Shown here: piece after piece, positions 14,003 to 24,250 of the stretch
Layout: the number at the start of each line of letters is the position of its first letter
Numbering within the stretch: the stretch's first letter is position 1
Assembly (NCBI GenBank): GCA_001683735.1
Contig: LUGG01000027.1
Coordinates: 700,049 to 764,048 of the forward strand
Reading direction: 5' to 3'
Length of the DNA: 64,000 bases
From: Grifola frondosa
Taxonomy: Eukaryota > Basidiomycota > Agaricomycetes > Polyporales > Grifolaceae
Translations under genes and position numbers: made by a program
Notes under the pieces: generated by a model
Databases searched by the model: none
What the model saw: only the letters and a program-made list of their open reading frames with translations
Told to the model about the DNA's origin: nothing

Positions 14003-15340
14003 ATAGCCGCGGACAGCATGATAATTCTATGCAACCTATAGCTACTTCCGGAGATACCGGACCTTCTTGGTACGTGTTACCAATAATGAGCTGATCGCGG
14101 TCGAATCCTAGGGATGAATGCGTTTCGATTCTTGTGTAGTCGATACTGCGAACGTGGTAGCAGGTTGTGAGGCCGTGATGTGGGGTCTATGGTCATATTT
14201 CTCCTTGGTCCAGACTTCTCGTAGTACGGACGTTCGGGTCTGATACATACGTTTTGGTTCGTGACACGGTTTTCATGGCTCTAACTGATTCATGCACATA
14301 ACCCGCGAACCTTGCTTGAACGCTTACAAAAACGCAACAACTCCGCTGCGACGACAGTAAAGCGCAAAGCGGCTTTTCAGTTCCGCGGCGCTGATCTAGA
14401 GTTTCCGTATTATTGCACAAATGGAATCGCGGGAGTAAACAACATAAAAGCTCCGATTGCTAGATATCGATCACGATCGGAACTCACGACTGTCGACGGC
14501 ACGGCGGACATTCCCGGCAGCCGTTGACCGAGAAATGCACGCTACATTCCCGCGTCGTCTTACCTAATTCGGACTTGTGTGGGCAATATTAGCATAGAGA
14601 ATGCGTTAATTATTCGGAGTATTTTCTGCGAGTTTTCCGGAATATTATTGCTGTGCTGCCGCACCTTGGAATATTCGTCCGAAAGTCAACGTGGTCCGGC
14701 ACTATCCGGGTTAGGGGTATTCTACCCCCGAAACAATTTCCGAAGCCCGCGAGCTTTGCCTGAAATGAAAACTGCCTCAAGACTATCTCGACATGGATAA
14801 TGCACGTGCTTTCCTTGATCACATGATATGAGAACTCACCTCTGAGGTGGCGGAAAGCTGCTCGAAATTCCACAGTGGTTTCCGCGACCACGACCATGAT
14901 GTCACCCAGCTCTGCAATGACCTCCACGCCGTCTGGCGCGAGTGTCGACTATACTCGCTCGCACAATATTCTTCAATGACTGGCGCGGCTGCACTTTGTT
15001 GTCCCCACGTATCACGTTCACGCCGAGTTTTGCACTTACGAGAATGTTCATCTCATCACGTACAGCAGCATTTTCGCGGTGGCCTCTGCCATCGAAGCCC
15101 GACGATTTACCATCTTACCACCCCAGAACACTCGCATCGCTCGAGACGCCCCGGCTGCCGACCACCTTGCCCGCCCTGCCCTCTTCTGCACGGACTTCTC
15201 TCCTCGACGCATCATTCCCGCCCACCTTGTCCCCGCGCCACCCAAATGTTCCGCTTCCACTGATGTCCACATGATCTGCAGATGAGGAATAGTTCAGGGC
15301 ATCCATCGCCCAGACTGTACAGGGGGTGCTCATATTGAAG
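14003..15340. other. No confident gene
   Basis: Short overlapping ORFs on both strands. A minus-strand stretch at 14840-14927 (VIAELGDIMVVVAETTVEF) followed by a GTGAGT could be an isolated first exon, but nothing connects to it. 15060-15290 is GC-rich with open frames on both strands and no domain. Confidence 0.25.
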
Positions 15341-15347
15341 GGGAAGC

Positions 15348-15740
15348 AATGGAAAAGTGAAGCGGGCTGCCGAGAACCGCTACGTGAGGAGGCATGGTCA
15401 GAAGAACGGCGTGAAACTGCTGTTTATCCATGCAAACGGCTTCCCAAACGAGGTGCGCGCGTCCTTTCTCTCTCGTCACATCGAAACAAGCCTTCAATTC
15501 CACAGATATGGGAAACCACGCTGCTGCACCTCATAGCTTCCAACCACCCACAGTGCGCCATCGACGGGATCCGGGTATGGGAAGCCATCAACCATGGCGA
15601 CGCGTCTCTCGTGAATGCCCAGAATATCTGCACACTCTGTACATGGTGTCTCCCATTCTCTCCCACTTCATTTTCTGACCTCTCTCGCTAGACGAGTCGC
15701 GCGACATTCTCCACTTCTTCATGCGCTACCTGCCCTGCTC
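15348..15740 (+). pseudogene. N-terminal part of a second alpha/beta-hydrolase
   Basis: Reads KRAAENRYVRRHGQKNGVKL then LFIHANGFPNE, with the family's HANG motif. It splices (15453-15505) to IWETTLLHLIASNHPQCAID and EAINHGDASLVNAQN, and splices again (15639-15691) to ESRDILHFFMRYLP. These match, in order, the same blocks of the hydrolase at 12.9-14.0 kb. After the LHFFMRYLP block the similarity ends and the nucleophile elbow is never reached; F-box-like sequence follows instead. I interpret this as a 3'-truncated paralogue. Confidence 0.6.
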
Positions 15741-15820
15741 CCTTGTCGACATGTCTTCTGGTTCATCTCTCTCGCGCCGCGCCTCTCTCGCTGGCTACTT
15801 CTCAAACCTGCCCATACGCC

Positions 15821-15865
15821 TCTGTCTCGCCGGTCTCTGTCTCGCCGGTCTCTGTCTCGCCGGTC
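15821..15865 (+). repeat. 15-bp tandem repeat, three copies
   Basis: The unit TCTGTCTCGCCGGTC occurs three times head to tail, at the junction between the truncated hydrolase and the F-box relic. In two frames it encodes five-residue repeats (LCLAG, VSPVS). Probably a slippage product. Confidence 0.8.
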
Positions 15866-15879
15866 TCCGTTCTCGCAAA

Positions 15880-16200
15880 TCGACCGCATCTCCCGCGCAC
15901 GCCCAGGACTCGAGCAGCTGCACCGCCTACGTTGTCTACCAGCATCCCACCATCATTCGCGATGCTGATGCCACCGCGAATTTCCCTTGATACATCCTCA
16001 GAGCCCAAATAGGCGGCGCTCACTCTCGCGTCTCACGCGCACCTGCAAGGCATTCAAGGAGCCCTTGCTGAACGTCCTCTGGCGTGACCTTGACTCGCTC
16101 ACACTACTCACTGTGCTCTTCCCTAATGTGTTCCTCAAGTGTGCACGCCGGTACGCTTTCTTCTTCCGCTGAAGCCCGTGCTGCCCATGATGCTCACACC
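15880..16200 (+). pseudogene. F-box-type N-terminal domain relic
   Basis: One frame reads HPTIIRDADATANFP; after a one-base change at a C-run the next frame reads SLSRLTRTCKAFKEPLLNVL and WRDLDSLTLLTVLFP. This is the pattern of fungal F-box domains (RTC+AF.EP.L..LWRDL), which recruit targets to SCF ubiquitin ligases. The chromovirus insertion at 16239 lies a short way downstream, so the rest of the gene, if it existed, was split by the element; the sequence at 24251 onward would be its continuation. Confidence 0.55.
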
Positions 16201-16238
16201 GGCCGCACAGACGAAAACACCGCAGCGCGACGACCGGG

Positions 16239-16737
16239 TGTTAAGACCGTTACCGATGGCTACCTATCGAGGTGCCAAGTGTGCAGGGGTCCTAGAGGTC
16301 TAGGGGTCCTAGGTCCTAAGTTCAAGGTTGAGGACTTCTACTAGAGAAGTTCTCGAGGATGCGGATGAAAGGGAGACGGAGCGAAGCGGGCAGGAAGGCA
16401 CGCTTATAGCGGAGTCTGGGGTAGAACGGTAGAATTGAACGAAGAGATCGAACTAGCGATCATCTTCGAAGTACTGCTATTTATACAGGAGTCCATGGTC
16501 CGTGCGCAACAACTCGTAACTAATCGGAACAAGTAACTAACGGTATCATACGATGTGGCACTTGGTCCGTGCGCTACAAACGTATCGTGGGAAAGAAAAA
16601 GGAAAACGGGTTACTGGTCACGTGCATAAAGCACATAGCGAGTAACGGAGTAGCCCACTGTCCCCGACAACAAAGAAAGTATCGAACCAACAAGTAAAAA
16701 CAATAACCAACGATAATGCTTACGACCGTTTGTAACA
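16239..16737 (-). repeat. 3' LTR of the chromovirus (499 bp)
   Basis: Begins TGTTAAGACCG and ends GTTTGTAACA on the plus strand, with TGTTA/TAACA inverted ends. It is identical to the other LTR except for five extra single bases, all in the first ~150 bp. On the element strand its U3 encodes the last ~42 residues of ORF3, ending at 16611, about 125 bases before the TATA box (16485-16478). Confidence 0.95.
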
Positions 16738-17957
16738 CCACCCCCCTCTCTACGATCATCGCCCCGATGATCATCCTCAGACCACCATTGTGTCCTCCTC
16801 CTCAGAAAACTCGGAATCGGACTCGGCCCCTGCGCAAAAGGGGTTACGCCATCCTCCATTCGTGGGGACGATGTAAACGGAGCCAACGGTAGGGGGCTCC
16901 AAGAGGTTGGCCGATTCGGCGGAGTGGTTGACCTCGTCCGTAGTGTCGGGTGGTAGGGACTGGGGATGGTAGGAAGGGGAGCGGCCACGAAAGGACTCGG
17001 GGGTAGGGGAGCGAGCGGGGTTGAGGGGAGCATTGGCAGCGGCGTGTTCTTGTAGGCGTCGCAGTTGGTGTCGCATCCCTTCTGCCAACAATAAACGCAG
17101 GTAGGGGCGTCTGCGGGCCATTGTTCCTCTGGGTCCTTGGCCTCTGGTTCGTCGGGCTCGGGAGAGTTGTCCCAGGTGGGCTCGGCAGGAATGACGGGAG
17201 GAGGGAGACCTTGGTGCTCGTGCATGGTGGCGAGGTTGGCCATGAACCGGGCCACTTCCTCGTGTTTGGCTTCGTACAACTTGTAGGCGTTGCACGGGTT
17301 TGTCTTGATGTCGCAGCCCCATTGATGACAAAAGGGGCAGACATCGGCGGCCAAGCGGGGGTCATTCTCTTTATCAGAGGTTTGGGAAGGAGGAGTGGGA
17401 AGGGGACGTTGGGAGTGGGCCAAGGGCCCGGGCACTAATCCCTGAAGGCGATGAAGGGTGAGGGCGTGGGCCAAGGCATTAATAACCTCCTCAGCGGCGG
17501 CCAACGTAGCGTAATGGGAGGATTCGCAAACGGCGTAAGGACGCCAGGTCTCGGGGGAGGGGTTAAGCATATAGGCCCGAACCAATGTGGAACGGGCGAG
17601 AGGGTAGGCGGCGGCGGAGTTGGCGAGGTGACGGTAAATACGGACCATACGCATCTGGGACGGACACGTTTCGAGCCTTTGGTCGACCTTGCCACGAAGG
17701 TCGGGGTGGACGATGGTCCAGCCAATACGATCGGCCAGAGTGCCTTGGGGCCAAATACGAACGGGGTAGCGAGGGAGGTGGTCGTAGGTGACGACCTGGT
17801 TGCGAAGCCAGGAGGGGGTACCGGGGGTGGATTGGGAAGGCATAGAATGTCCTGAGCGAGTAATCGAGTAGATTGGTAGTGAAGTGGAGGAACGGGGAAC
17901 TGGGGAGGGATCACAACTTGTGCCTCTTTTTATAGTTCGCAAGGATGGTCTGTGCAT
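16611..17957 (-). CDS. ORF3: extra gene after integrase, paired Cys motifs and C-terminal membrane anchor
   Basis: Unbroken 448-codon ORF between pol and the 3' LTR, in the position of env in retroviruses. The first ATG (17957) overlaps pol by 47 bases; a second (17843, MPSQSTPGTPSW) gives 410 aa. Two similar Cys-rich modules, CPFCHQWGC...NPC and CVYCWQKGC...NC, sit about 85 residues apart (near 17340-17290 and 17105-17060), each followed by AYK. A Pro/Ser-rich stretch precedes one hydrophobic helix (WLLFLLVGSILSLLSG, residues ~417-437) with basic residues around it. I see no signal peptide and no known domain, so it may be a tail-anchored, zinc-binding accessory protein. Its last ~42 codons lie inside the LTR. 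Confidence 0.7.
   Translation of the reverse strand: MHRPSLRTIKRGTSCDPSPVPRSSTSLPIYSITRSGHSMPSQSTPGTPSWLRNQVVTYDHLPRYPVRIWPQGTLADRIGWTIVHPDLRGKVDQRLETCPSQMRMVRIYRHLANSAAAYPLARSTLVRAYMLNPSPETWRPYAVCESSHYATLAAAEEVINALAHALTLHRLQGLVPGPLAHSQRPLPTPPSQTSDKENDPRLAADVCPFCHQWGCDIKTNPCNAYKLYEAKHEEVARFMANLATMHEHQGLPPPVIPAEPTWDNSPEPDEPEAKDPEEQWPADAPTCVYCWQKGCDTNCDAYKNTPLPMLPSTPLAPLPPSPFVAAPLPTIPSPYHPTLRTRSTTPPNRPTSWSPLPLAPFTSSPRMEDGVTPFAQGPSPIPSFLRRRTQWWSEDDHRGDDRREGGGVTNGRKHYRWLLFLLVGSILSLLSGTVGYSVTRYVLYARDQ
16738..16754 (-). other. Polypurine tract of the chromovirus
   Basis: The element strand reads AGAGAGGGGGGTGG directly before the 3' LTR, the expected site for plus-strand DNA priming. The smaller LTR element has AGAAGGGGGGTAA in the same place, and both are preceded by CGGGGCGATGA. 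ORF3 is translated through this tract. Confidence 0.8.
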
Positions 17958-19400
17958 TCTTCAGGGCAGACTCCGGCTCCCAAGTATTTTCCGATGCCGG
18001 GTACCCTTTCCATGCAACGAGGTATTGCCGTCGGCGATGGTATAGTCGGTGGTTGATGATGGCTTCGACTTCGTATTCTGGTTCTTGTTCTATCAGGTCT
18101 GGTGGCGGTCTGGGGTACGATGGACCATGTTCTTCTGTAGTTCGGAACGGTGTTAATAGGGTAGCGTGGAATACGGGGTGCATTTTCCATGTCTTCGGAA
18201 GCCGTAGTTGATATGTAACCGGCCCTAGGACCTTGAAAATTTCAAATGGGCCTTCTCGTTTGGGGGCTAGCTTTCGGTGTGGATAGTTCAGCCGAAGGTT
18301 CTTTCCTTCTAGCCAGACTTTGTCCCCCACTTTGAAGTTAGGAAGCTTCCCTTTGACACGTTTGGCCATAGCTGCCGCAGCTACCTCATGGGCCGCAGCA
18401 GCTTCTTTGCGCAGCTCCGTGAGAGCATCCAGTCGTTCTTTGACTGCAGGGAACTTTGATTCTATTCTGGGCGTGCCCACAGCTCTGGGTTCATATCCCA
18501 TGAGAATTCGGAACGGGGATTCATTGGTAACTGAGTGCGGTCGTTGATTGTGGGCGAATTCGATTTCAGAAAGCAGTTTCACCCAGGTTTCAGGGTGGTT
18601 TCCACATAGAATTCGTAGGGAGGCTTCGACTTCCTGATTGACTCGTTCAGATTCTCCGTCGGTTTGGGGGTGATAAGCCGTGCTCATTGACGACTTGATG
18701 CCTATTATGGTATTCCATTCCTGGAATACCTGGGCGGCGAATTGGGGTCCTCTGTCTGAAATGATTCTGTCTGGAAGTCCGTATCGTCGTAGACATTTCT
18801 GTGGAGGAGATCGGCTGTTCCGATTGCATCTATTGTCTTGTTACAAGGGGTGAGCACGATTCCTTTGGTGACATCGTGGTCTACTACCACGAGAAGGGAG
18901 TCAAATCCTTCAGACTCGGGTAGGTCCGTGACGAAATCCATTGTAAGGGTTGAAAAGGGTCGTGCGTCGTGCGCCGCAGGAATGGGTTGTAACGGGGGAG
19001 ACGTGGGGTGTGTATTGACCTTGTTGCTTGGCATTCTGCGCAGCCCTGGACGTATTTGGTAATAAAGTCCCGCATCTGTGGCCAATAGTATTCCCTCGCT
19101 ACTAGAGCATATGTCTTCTGGATTCCCGGATGTCCCATGACTGCTAAGTCATGATGTTGTCGGACTATTTCTCGTCGTAGTTCCTGGTCGCAAGGTACGT
19201 AAACTTTATCCTTATACAGGATAAGGTCACCTTCGATCTTCCAGTCCTTGACTGCTGATTTCAAGGGGGGAATTTTGCCGTTGTTAAGGGCTTGGATGGT
19301 TTCCACCACCACTAAATCCCTTACTTTGGCGTCCCGGATTCGTTCTATCAATTCAATATTGATAGCATTGGCGAAAAGTTCGCTAGGAAGTAGGATCATG
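17911..19400 (-). CDS. Integrase with GPY/F module and C-terminal chromodomain
   Basis: The zinc-binding HHCC domain reads H-HDLAVMG-H...C-AE-C near 19170-19060. The catalytic DD35E residues are in [18 protein letters not shown] (bridging a frame shift near 18770) and TDGESERVN. The GPFEI module follows. At 18075-17920 lies a chromodomain ([20 protein letters not shown]...[13 protein letters not shown]), which in chromoviruses directs integration to marked chromatin. It ends KKRHKL at 17911. ORF3 begins 47 bases before this stop in another frame. Confidence 0.9.
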
Positions 19401-19938
19401 TCCTTATTGTCAGAGTCACCAGGGTCATGGTCCGGGCGTCGTGACAAGGCGTCGGACTGTACCATTTGTTTTCCTGGCACGTGATGGAGGGTTACGTCGA
19501 ATTGGGAAAGAAATAGGCTCCATCGTGCCTGCCTCCTGTTTAAGCGTCGTGCTGTCCGGAAGTAGGTGAGGTTCTTATGGTCGGATAGAATGGTAACTGG
19601 GTGCGGTCCTCCTTCGAGGTAGTGACGCCATTGTTCTAAGGCACGAATGATGCCCAAGAGTTCGCGATCATAATCTCGTAATTTCGCTCTGCGGGGGAAA
19701 ATCCTTTGGAGAGATAGGCGACGGGGTGCCAGTGTCCGGCGTCGTCTTGTTGGCGAAGGACAGCTCCGGTGGCTACTTTGGATGCATCAGATTCGACCAC
19801 GAAGGGTTTCGTTAGGTCCGGCATCTTTAGTACGGGTTCTTCGGCAAATTTCCTTTTCAGAGTTTGAAATGCCTGTTCGGCTGCGGGCGTCCAGTCCCAC
19901 TTTTTGTCCTTGTGGGTGAGTTCGGTGAGGGGTCTCAC
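19340..19938 (-). CDS. RNase H domain of the chromovirus
   Basis: The domain starts with PFVVESDASKVATGAVL (first catalytic Asp in ESDAS) and continues HPVAYLSKGFSPAERNYEI (catalytic Glu). After a frame shift near 19660 come the ...LEQWRHYLEGGPHPVTILSD segment and SQFDVTLHHVPGKQMVQSDALSR. It removes template RNA during reverse transcription. It connects directly to the integrase. Confidence 0.85.
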
Positions 19939-19939
19939 A

Positions 19940-21007
19940 TGTGAGAGTATTTCTCAATGAACCGTCTGTAGAAATTGCCGAAGCCTAAAAAGGCTTGTAC
20001 CTGTTTGATTGTCTTGGGGGCGGCCAGTCACGTATGCCTTTGAGTTTCACGGGGTCCATGGCAACCTCTCGGGCGAATGATCATTCCAAGGAATTCGACT
20101 TCGGTTACCTCGAAAAGACATTTCTCGATTTTCAGGTAAAGGTCATTTTCTCGTAGCCTTTCGAGGACTCGTAGGGTTCGTCGGCGGTGTTCTTCTATAT
20201 CATGAGAAAAGATGAGGATGTCGTCCATATATATGACAATCCATCCTTCATCGATCATGTCGCGGAAGATGTCGTTCATCATTGCTTGGAAGGTCCCGGG
20301 GAGTTGCATAGACCAAAGAACATGACGGTAGGTTCATATAACCCTTTACTGGTTTTGAATGCAGCCTTCCATTGGTGTCCCTCTTTGATCCTTACGTTGT
20401 TATATCCGGATCGAAGATCAAATTTGCTAAACACTGTAGCTCCTTTGAGCTTGTCAATGAGTTCGGCGATTAAAGGAAGGGGATAGGCATTCTTGACCGT
20501 GTTCTCGTTGAGGTAACGATAGTCCTGACACGGACGGAGAGATCCATCCTTTTTGAGGACGAAGAAGAATGGGCTTGCTTGGGGTGACTGGGATTCACGA
20601 ATGTATCCCTTCTGGAGATTTTCTTTAAGAAATTGATCCATAGCCTCATTCTCCTTTTTGAGATAAGGGATACACCTTGCAATTCTTCGGCGCAAATCCC
20701 TCTTTGAGATTAATCTCGTGGTCCCATGACCTGGATTCTGGGAAGCGTTCGCTGCTTTCTTTTCAAACACATCCCTGTATTCAGCATATTGTGGGGGCAG
20801 AGATTCGTCCAAAGTTGTCTTTTTCTTCAACTTTGACTCTGCTTCTGCAAGTAGTGTGGATTGCGTGGTTCGCGCGATTGAGAATCGTCTGCCGTTGTTA
20901 TGGAACTGCATTCGGCCTATCCATTTGTCTACTTGTAGGCAGCGGCTTCGAGTAAAGTTCTTCCGTTGTAGGTGGAGCATCGTCCGGGGAGAACAGCCCA
21001 ATTGCAT
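19940..21007 (-). CDS. Reverse transcriptase domain of the chromovirus
   Basis: Palm and finger motifs appear in order: [44 protein letters not shown] and the catalytic YMDD box ([12 protein letters not shown] near 20232). The thumb-proximal [10 protein letters not shown] follows. Between [10 protein letters not shown] and GTFQAMMND there is a frame shift near 20290. Together these are all residues needed for RNA- and DNA-templated synthesis in the particle. Clear Ty3/Gypsy affinity. Confidence 0.88.
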
Positions 21008-21278
21008 TTTCTCCTTGGAGATAGGCTATGATCATTTCGTCCGTCTGTTCTGGTTCAGGAATAGCCGTAGCCCAAAGAAGGCTCCCGGTGGAGCAAACTT
21101 CTTAATCCATTCGGCGCGCTGTTGCATGGCTCGGATGTTTTGGTCAGGTATGACCATGTTCCTGTTTCCCAGTTGATCCTTGGATTGGTCTTTCTTAACC
21201 AAGGGATTCCCAGGATGACTTCTTCTGGTCCAAGAGCGGTGACATAGAATCTGGTAGGGATTTTTTGTCCTTGAAGGA

Positions 21279-21960
21279 TTAGACTTCCTTCGACTCGTTC
21301 GGTGATATATCCATTGCGATTGGAGGATCCATCAACATTGCTGATCTTAATAGCCTTGGCAATTTCACTGTGGGGAGTTTAACCTTTCCACAAGTCGTTG
21401 TGATATAAAGGTTCCTCTGCCCCCTGTCAATGAGGGCTTTTATTCCGATGGCTTTTCCGTCAAATTCCACGTACTGGGTAACCGAATTGTATTGCGCCTG
21501 CGCTCGGTGGATACAGTTAGGGAAATTGACACTTGCGGCAGTCCTGTCATCGGATCAGGCTGCCCTACTGAAAATCCATTTCGTCGGAAAGTACTTCCCC
21601 ATATCCCAATTCCTCGGTTGCTCGAATGGGTGCCGGTACCACTTCCTCTTCATCCGATCCTTGGAGAGTTTCTTCTTCGTCATCTGCATTCTCAATTGTT
21701 GCTCTGACCGTCTTCTTCGGCTGTCCTTTCTCCTGTTCTTCTTCGGTTGATCCTTTTCCGTCTTCTTCGGGCATTCTCTGGCCATATGTCCAACTTCTTT
21801 GCAATAGAAGCATGCTCCTCTTCCTCAGGAGTTTCATGCGTTCGTCCTGAGTCAACTTGTTGACTCCCGCCGCCTTGATGTTTTTCCTGACGTCGTCTTT
21901 TTTGGATAATTCCCTTTCTCCGTTTCGATGGCTCGGTTGGTACGCCAGGCTCGATCAATC
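21279..21960 (-). CDS. Zinc knuckle and retropepsin region of chromovirus Gag-Pol
   Basis: Near 21823-21780 the minus strand encodes a CCHC knuckle, C-FY-C-KEVG-H-MARE-C. Downstream (21470-21279) is the protease: VEFDGKAIGIKALIDRGQ, then IATAKAIK-type strands. The catalytic triplet reads D-R-G rather than D-S/T-G, in an otherwise typical context. Between them lies a Glu/Lys-rich linker. The DRG may reflect a base error, an inactive protease or a lineage variant; the smaller partner element has the standard DSGA. Confidence 0.65.
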
Positions 21961-22061
21961 TGCTTGGCCTTGTCCTGCCATCCCTCTATGGTAGTGGGGG
22001 GTTATCCATGTACATTATTTTTCTCTGATTCCCTTGGCCAGCTTTTGGCGGTACATGGCAA

Positions 22062-23440
22062 TTAGGGCCGCCCCTTGCGTGATGTTGGCCTCTCTGGCCA
22101 GGCGATTAAACTCGGTATCGAAGTCATCGATGGGCCCCGTCTGGAGAGGGCCTCCAATTTAATGGAGGCCATTATATCCTTGTCGACTACTTCGAACGTA
22201 TCCCTGATACGTTGTCGAAAGGCCATCCACGTCCCAAACCCCCTTTCCATATTGGGGTTATTGGGGTCGGGCTCTTGGGCCATGGTAACTTCAGCTTGTG
22301 CCCACGTTTCGGCATTCTTTCCCCTCATGTAGGAGATAGCGGTGACTATCTTGGCCTCATCGGTGGCATAGTCCAGGGGTCTGTTCTTGAACATGAGATA
22401 TAGTTCATTAAGGAACTTCGTGGTTTTGGTCCTATCCCCATCGAAGGTATCCGGTTCTTTGACCTTTGCTTTGGATTGAATACCGATCACAGGGGGATTC
22501 TGACCGGGCAATGGTCCGGCACCTGCCCCTCCAGGTCCTCCAGGTCCACCTGGTCCTCCAGGGGGGGTCCTGGTGGTGGCCCACCACCAGGTGCTCCTCC
22601 AGGTCCGCCTGGCCCACCTGTACCTCCAGGGGTCCAGCGGTAAGTCCACCAGGAGGTCCTCCAGGGGGTCCTCCTCCGCCTCCTCCTGGTACTCCTGGTC
22701 CAGTCAATCCTCCAGTAATTCCCCCTGTCCATGTTCCTCCCGGTTGGGCAGGTGGCAAGGGGGTGAGGGCCGAACCAAGGCTTACAGTGGTTCCTATGCT
22801 AGGTGTTTGGGTCGTTGTTTGCGTTCCCATGGCTAGTGGCTTGGGCTTCAGGGGGGTTTCTCCTTTCCCTTGGAACTGATAGACGGCAGTGGTTCTTCTT
22901 CGGGTATAGAAGGGAGATTTGGCTTTCCAAACAGTAGTTCCTGTTCAGTTTGGATGGGTTCGTATGCGTTGGTTTTAGATGCGATGTCGTTATATCGGTT
23001 TCTGCACGGTTGTTCTTCACACACTACCCAGTTATAGGTAGTGCCGGGGAAGTAGTGTACGTCTACTTCGTCCTCAGGGTCGAAGCGATGCGGCCGTTGG
23101 GTGCAGTTAGAACGAGTTGCTGTCTGTTCTGCCAGTTTGTTCGATCCGCCCTTGGTTTTCCCAAAGTTCGTAGATTTTCTGTGCGTCCAAAAGCCTTCTT
23201 AGAAAATTCGTAAGCCCAGCAAGTTCTTCGTCTCCTAGCAGGTAGGGGTTCTGAATGGATCGTTGAATGCGGGTAATTCGGTTCTGGAGGTAGTCCGGAA
23301 AGGAGGAATCTGGGGTGGGGGGAAGGGAATTCAACGACGTCCTGTCTGCTAGCTCGTTTCTGGATTGATATATCCCGAGAACCGATTGAGAAGGTAAGGG
23401 CTCTTTCCAAATGATATAGAGTGGCTTCCAAGTCGAGTTG
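22062..23440 (-). CDS. Gag of the chromovirus (frame-interrupted)
   Basis: Three segments in neighbouring frames make up Gag. The N-terminal helical part (23107-23334) has a LGDEELAGLTNFLRRLLDAQ segment. A Pro/Gly tract follows (22490-22830) with collagen-like GGPGG repeats and TGPGVPGG. The capsid-like part (22062-22480) has KVKEPDTFDGDRTKTTKFLN, YMRGKNAETWAQAE and FRQRIRDTFEVVDKD, typical of Ty3/Gypsy Gag. The breaks look like single-base indels. The start codon is uncertain, between 23340 and 23440. The zinc knuckle lies downstream. Confidence 0.75.
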
Positions 23441-23744
23441 GACTTCTGGTTCTAGAATGGATCGGTGTTATGGGCAGGACGATCGCCTGGATGTTCTGGA
23501 TGTAATGTTCAAGGATACGTGCAAGGGGGTGGGGGGAAATGTCAAAAGGCTTTGCCTTTCCAGATCCGCTTCAATTCCGGGCCTATTAGGTCCTCAGAAT
23601 TCGTCTTGGGTCAGGGCTCTCTGAGCTCCTTGATTCGTTCTAGGTATCGTCGGGGTTCTCTGAACTCCTCGACTTCAGGCTAAAATTCCTGTTCTGGATT
23701 CGGTGGGGTCAGTCCTGCACCTGTCGAGGTGGGACAAGAGGTAG

Positions 23745-23754
23745 AGTTCGATCT
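23745..23754 (-). other. Primer-binding site, complementary to the element's own RNA 5' end
   Basis: Two bases after the 5' LTR the element strand reads AGATCGAACT. This is the exact reverse complement of AGTTCGATCT at 23967-23958, where transcription should begin. No match to a tRNA 3' CCA end is visible. The layout resembles the Tf1/sushi self-priming mechanism. Confidence 0.7.
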
Positions 23755-23756
23755 AG

Positions 23757-24250
23757 TGTTAAGACCGTTACCGATGGCTACCTATCGAGGTGCCAAGTGT
23801 CAGGGGTCCTAGGGTCTAGGGGTCCTAGGTCCTAAGTTCAAGGTTGAGGACTTCTACAGAGAAGTTCTCGAGGATGCGGATGAAGGGAGACGGAGCGAAG
23901 CGGGCAGAAGGCACGCTTATAGCGGAGTCTGGGGTAGAACGGTAGAATTGAACGAAGAGATCGAACTAGCGATCATCTTCGAAGTACTGCTATTTATACA
24001 GGAGTCCATGGTCCGTGCGCAACAACTCGTAACTAATCGGAACAAGTAACTAACGGTATCATACGATGTGGCACTTGGTCCGTGCGCTACAAACGTATCG
24101 TGGGAAAGAAAAAGGAAAACGGGTTACTGGTCACGTGCATAAAGCACATAGCGAGTAACGGAGTAGCCCACTGTCCCCGACAACAAAGAAAGTATCGAAC
24201 CAACAAGTAAAAACAATAACCAACGATAATGCTTACGACCGTTTGTAACA
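23757..24250 (-). repeat. 5' LTR of the chromovirus (494 bp)
   Basis: On the element strand it begins TGTTACAAACGG at 24250, carries TATAAATA at 23998-23991, and ends CGGTCTTAACA at 23757. The right target duplication CCGGG follows at 24251. The predicted transcript start is ~30 bases after the TATA box, in the stretch complementary to the element's PBS. Confidence 0.95.
23991..23998 (-). promoter_or_regulatory. TATA box of the chromovirus LTR promoter
   Basis: TATAAATA on the element strand. The 10-mer AGTTCGATCT starts 31 bases downstream, which places the expected RNA 5' end on or next to it. The same arrangement, 33 bases apart, is present in the smaller LTR element. Confidence 0.7.

Larger units (their letters stand above)
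16239..24250 (-). mobile_element. Near-complete Ty3/Gypsy chromovirus, 8.0 kb, with LTRs, TSD and a third ORF
   Basis: Two almost identical ~495-bp LTRs (TGTTA...TAACA) bound the element. It is flanked by a perfect 5-bp target duplication CCGGG (16234-16238 and 24251-24255). Minus-strand order is 5' LTR, PBS, gag, CCHC knuckle, protease, RT, RNase H, integrase with chromodomain, extra ORF, polypurine tract, 3' LTR. This is the chromovirus order plus one gene. LTRs differ only by five single-base indels, so the insertion is very recent. Coding frames are interrupted by several 1-nt shifts that I attribute largely to consensus errors. Confidence 0.93.

Noticed and set aside
15821..15865. Functional five-residue repeat protein
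   Set aside because: Only three copies, at the junction of two broken genes; slippage is the simpler explanation.
16611..17957. Calling ORF3 a retroviral-type envelope gene
   Set aside because: No signal peptide, furin-like site or fusion peptide is visible; only the position and the single C-terminal helix suggest env.
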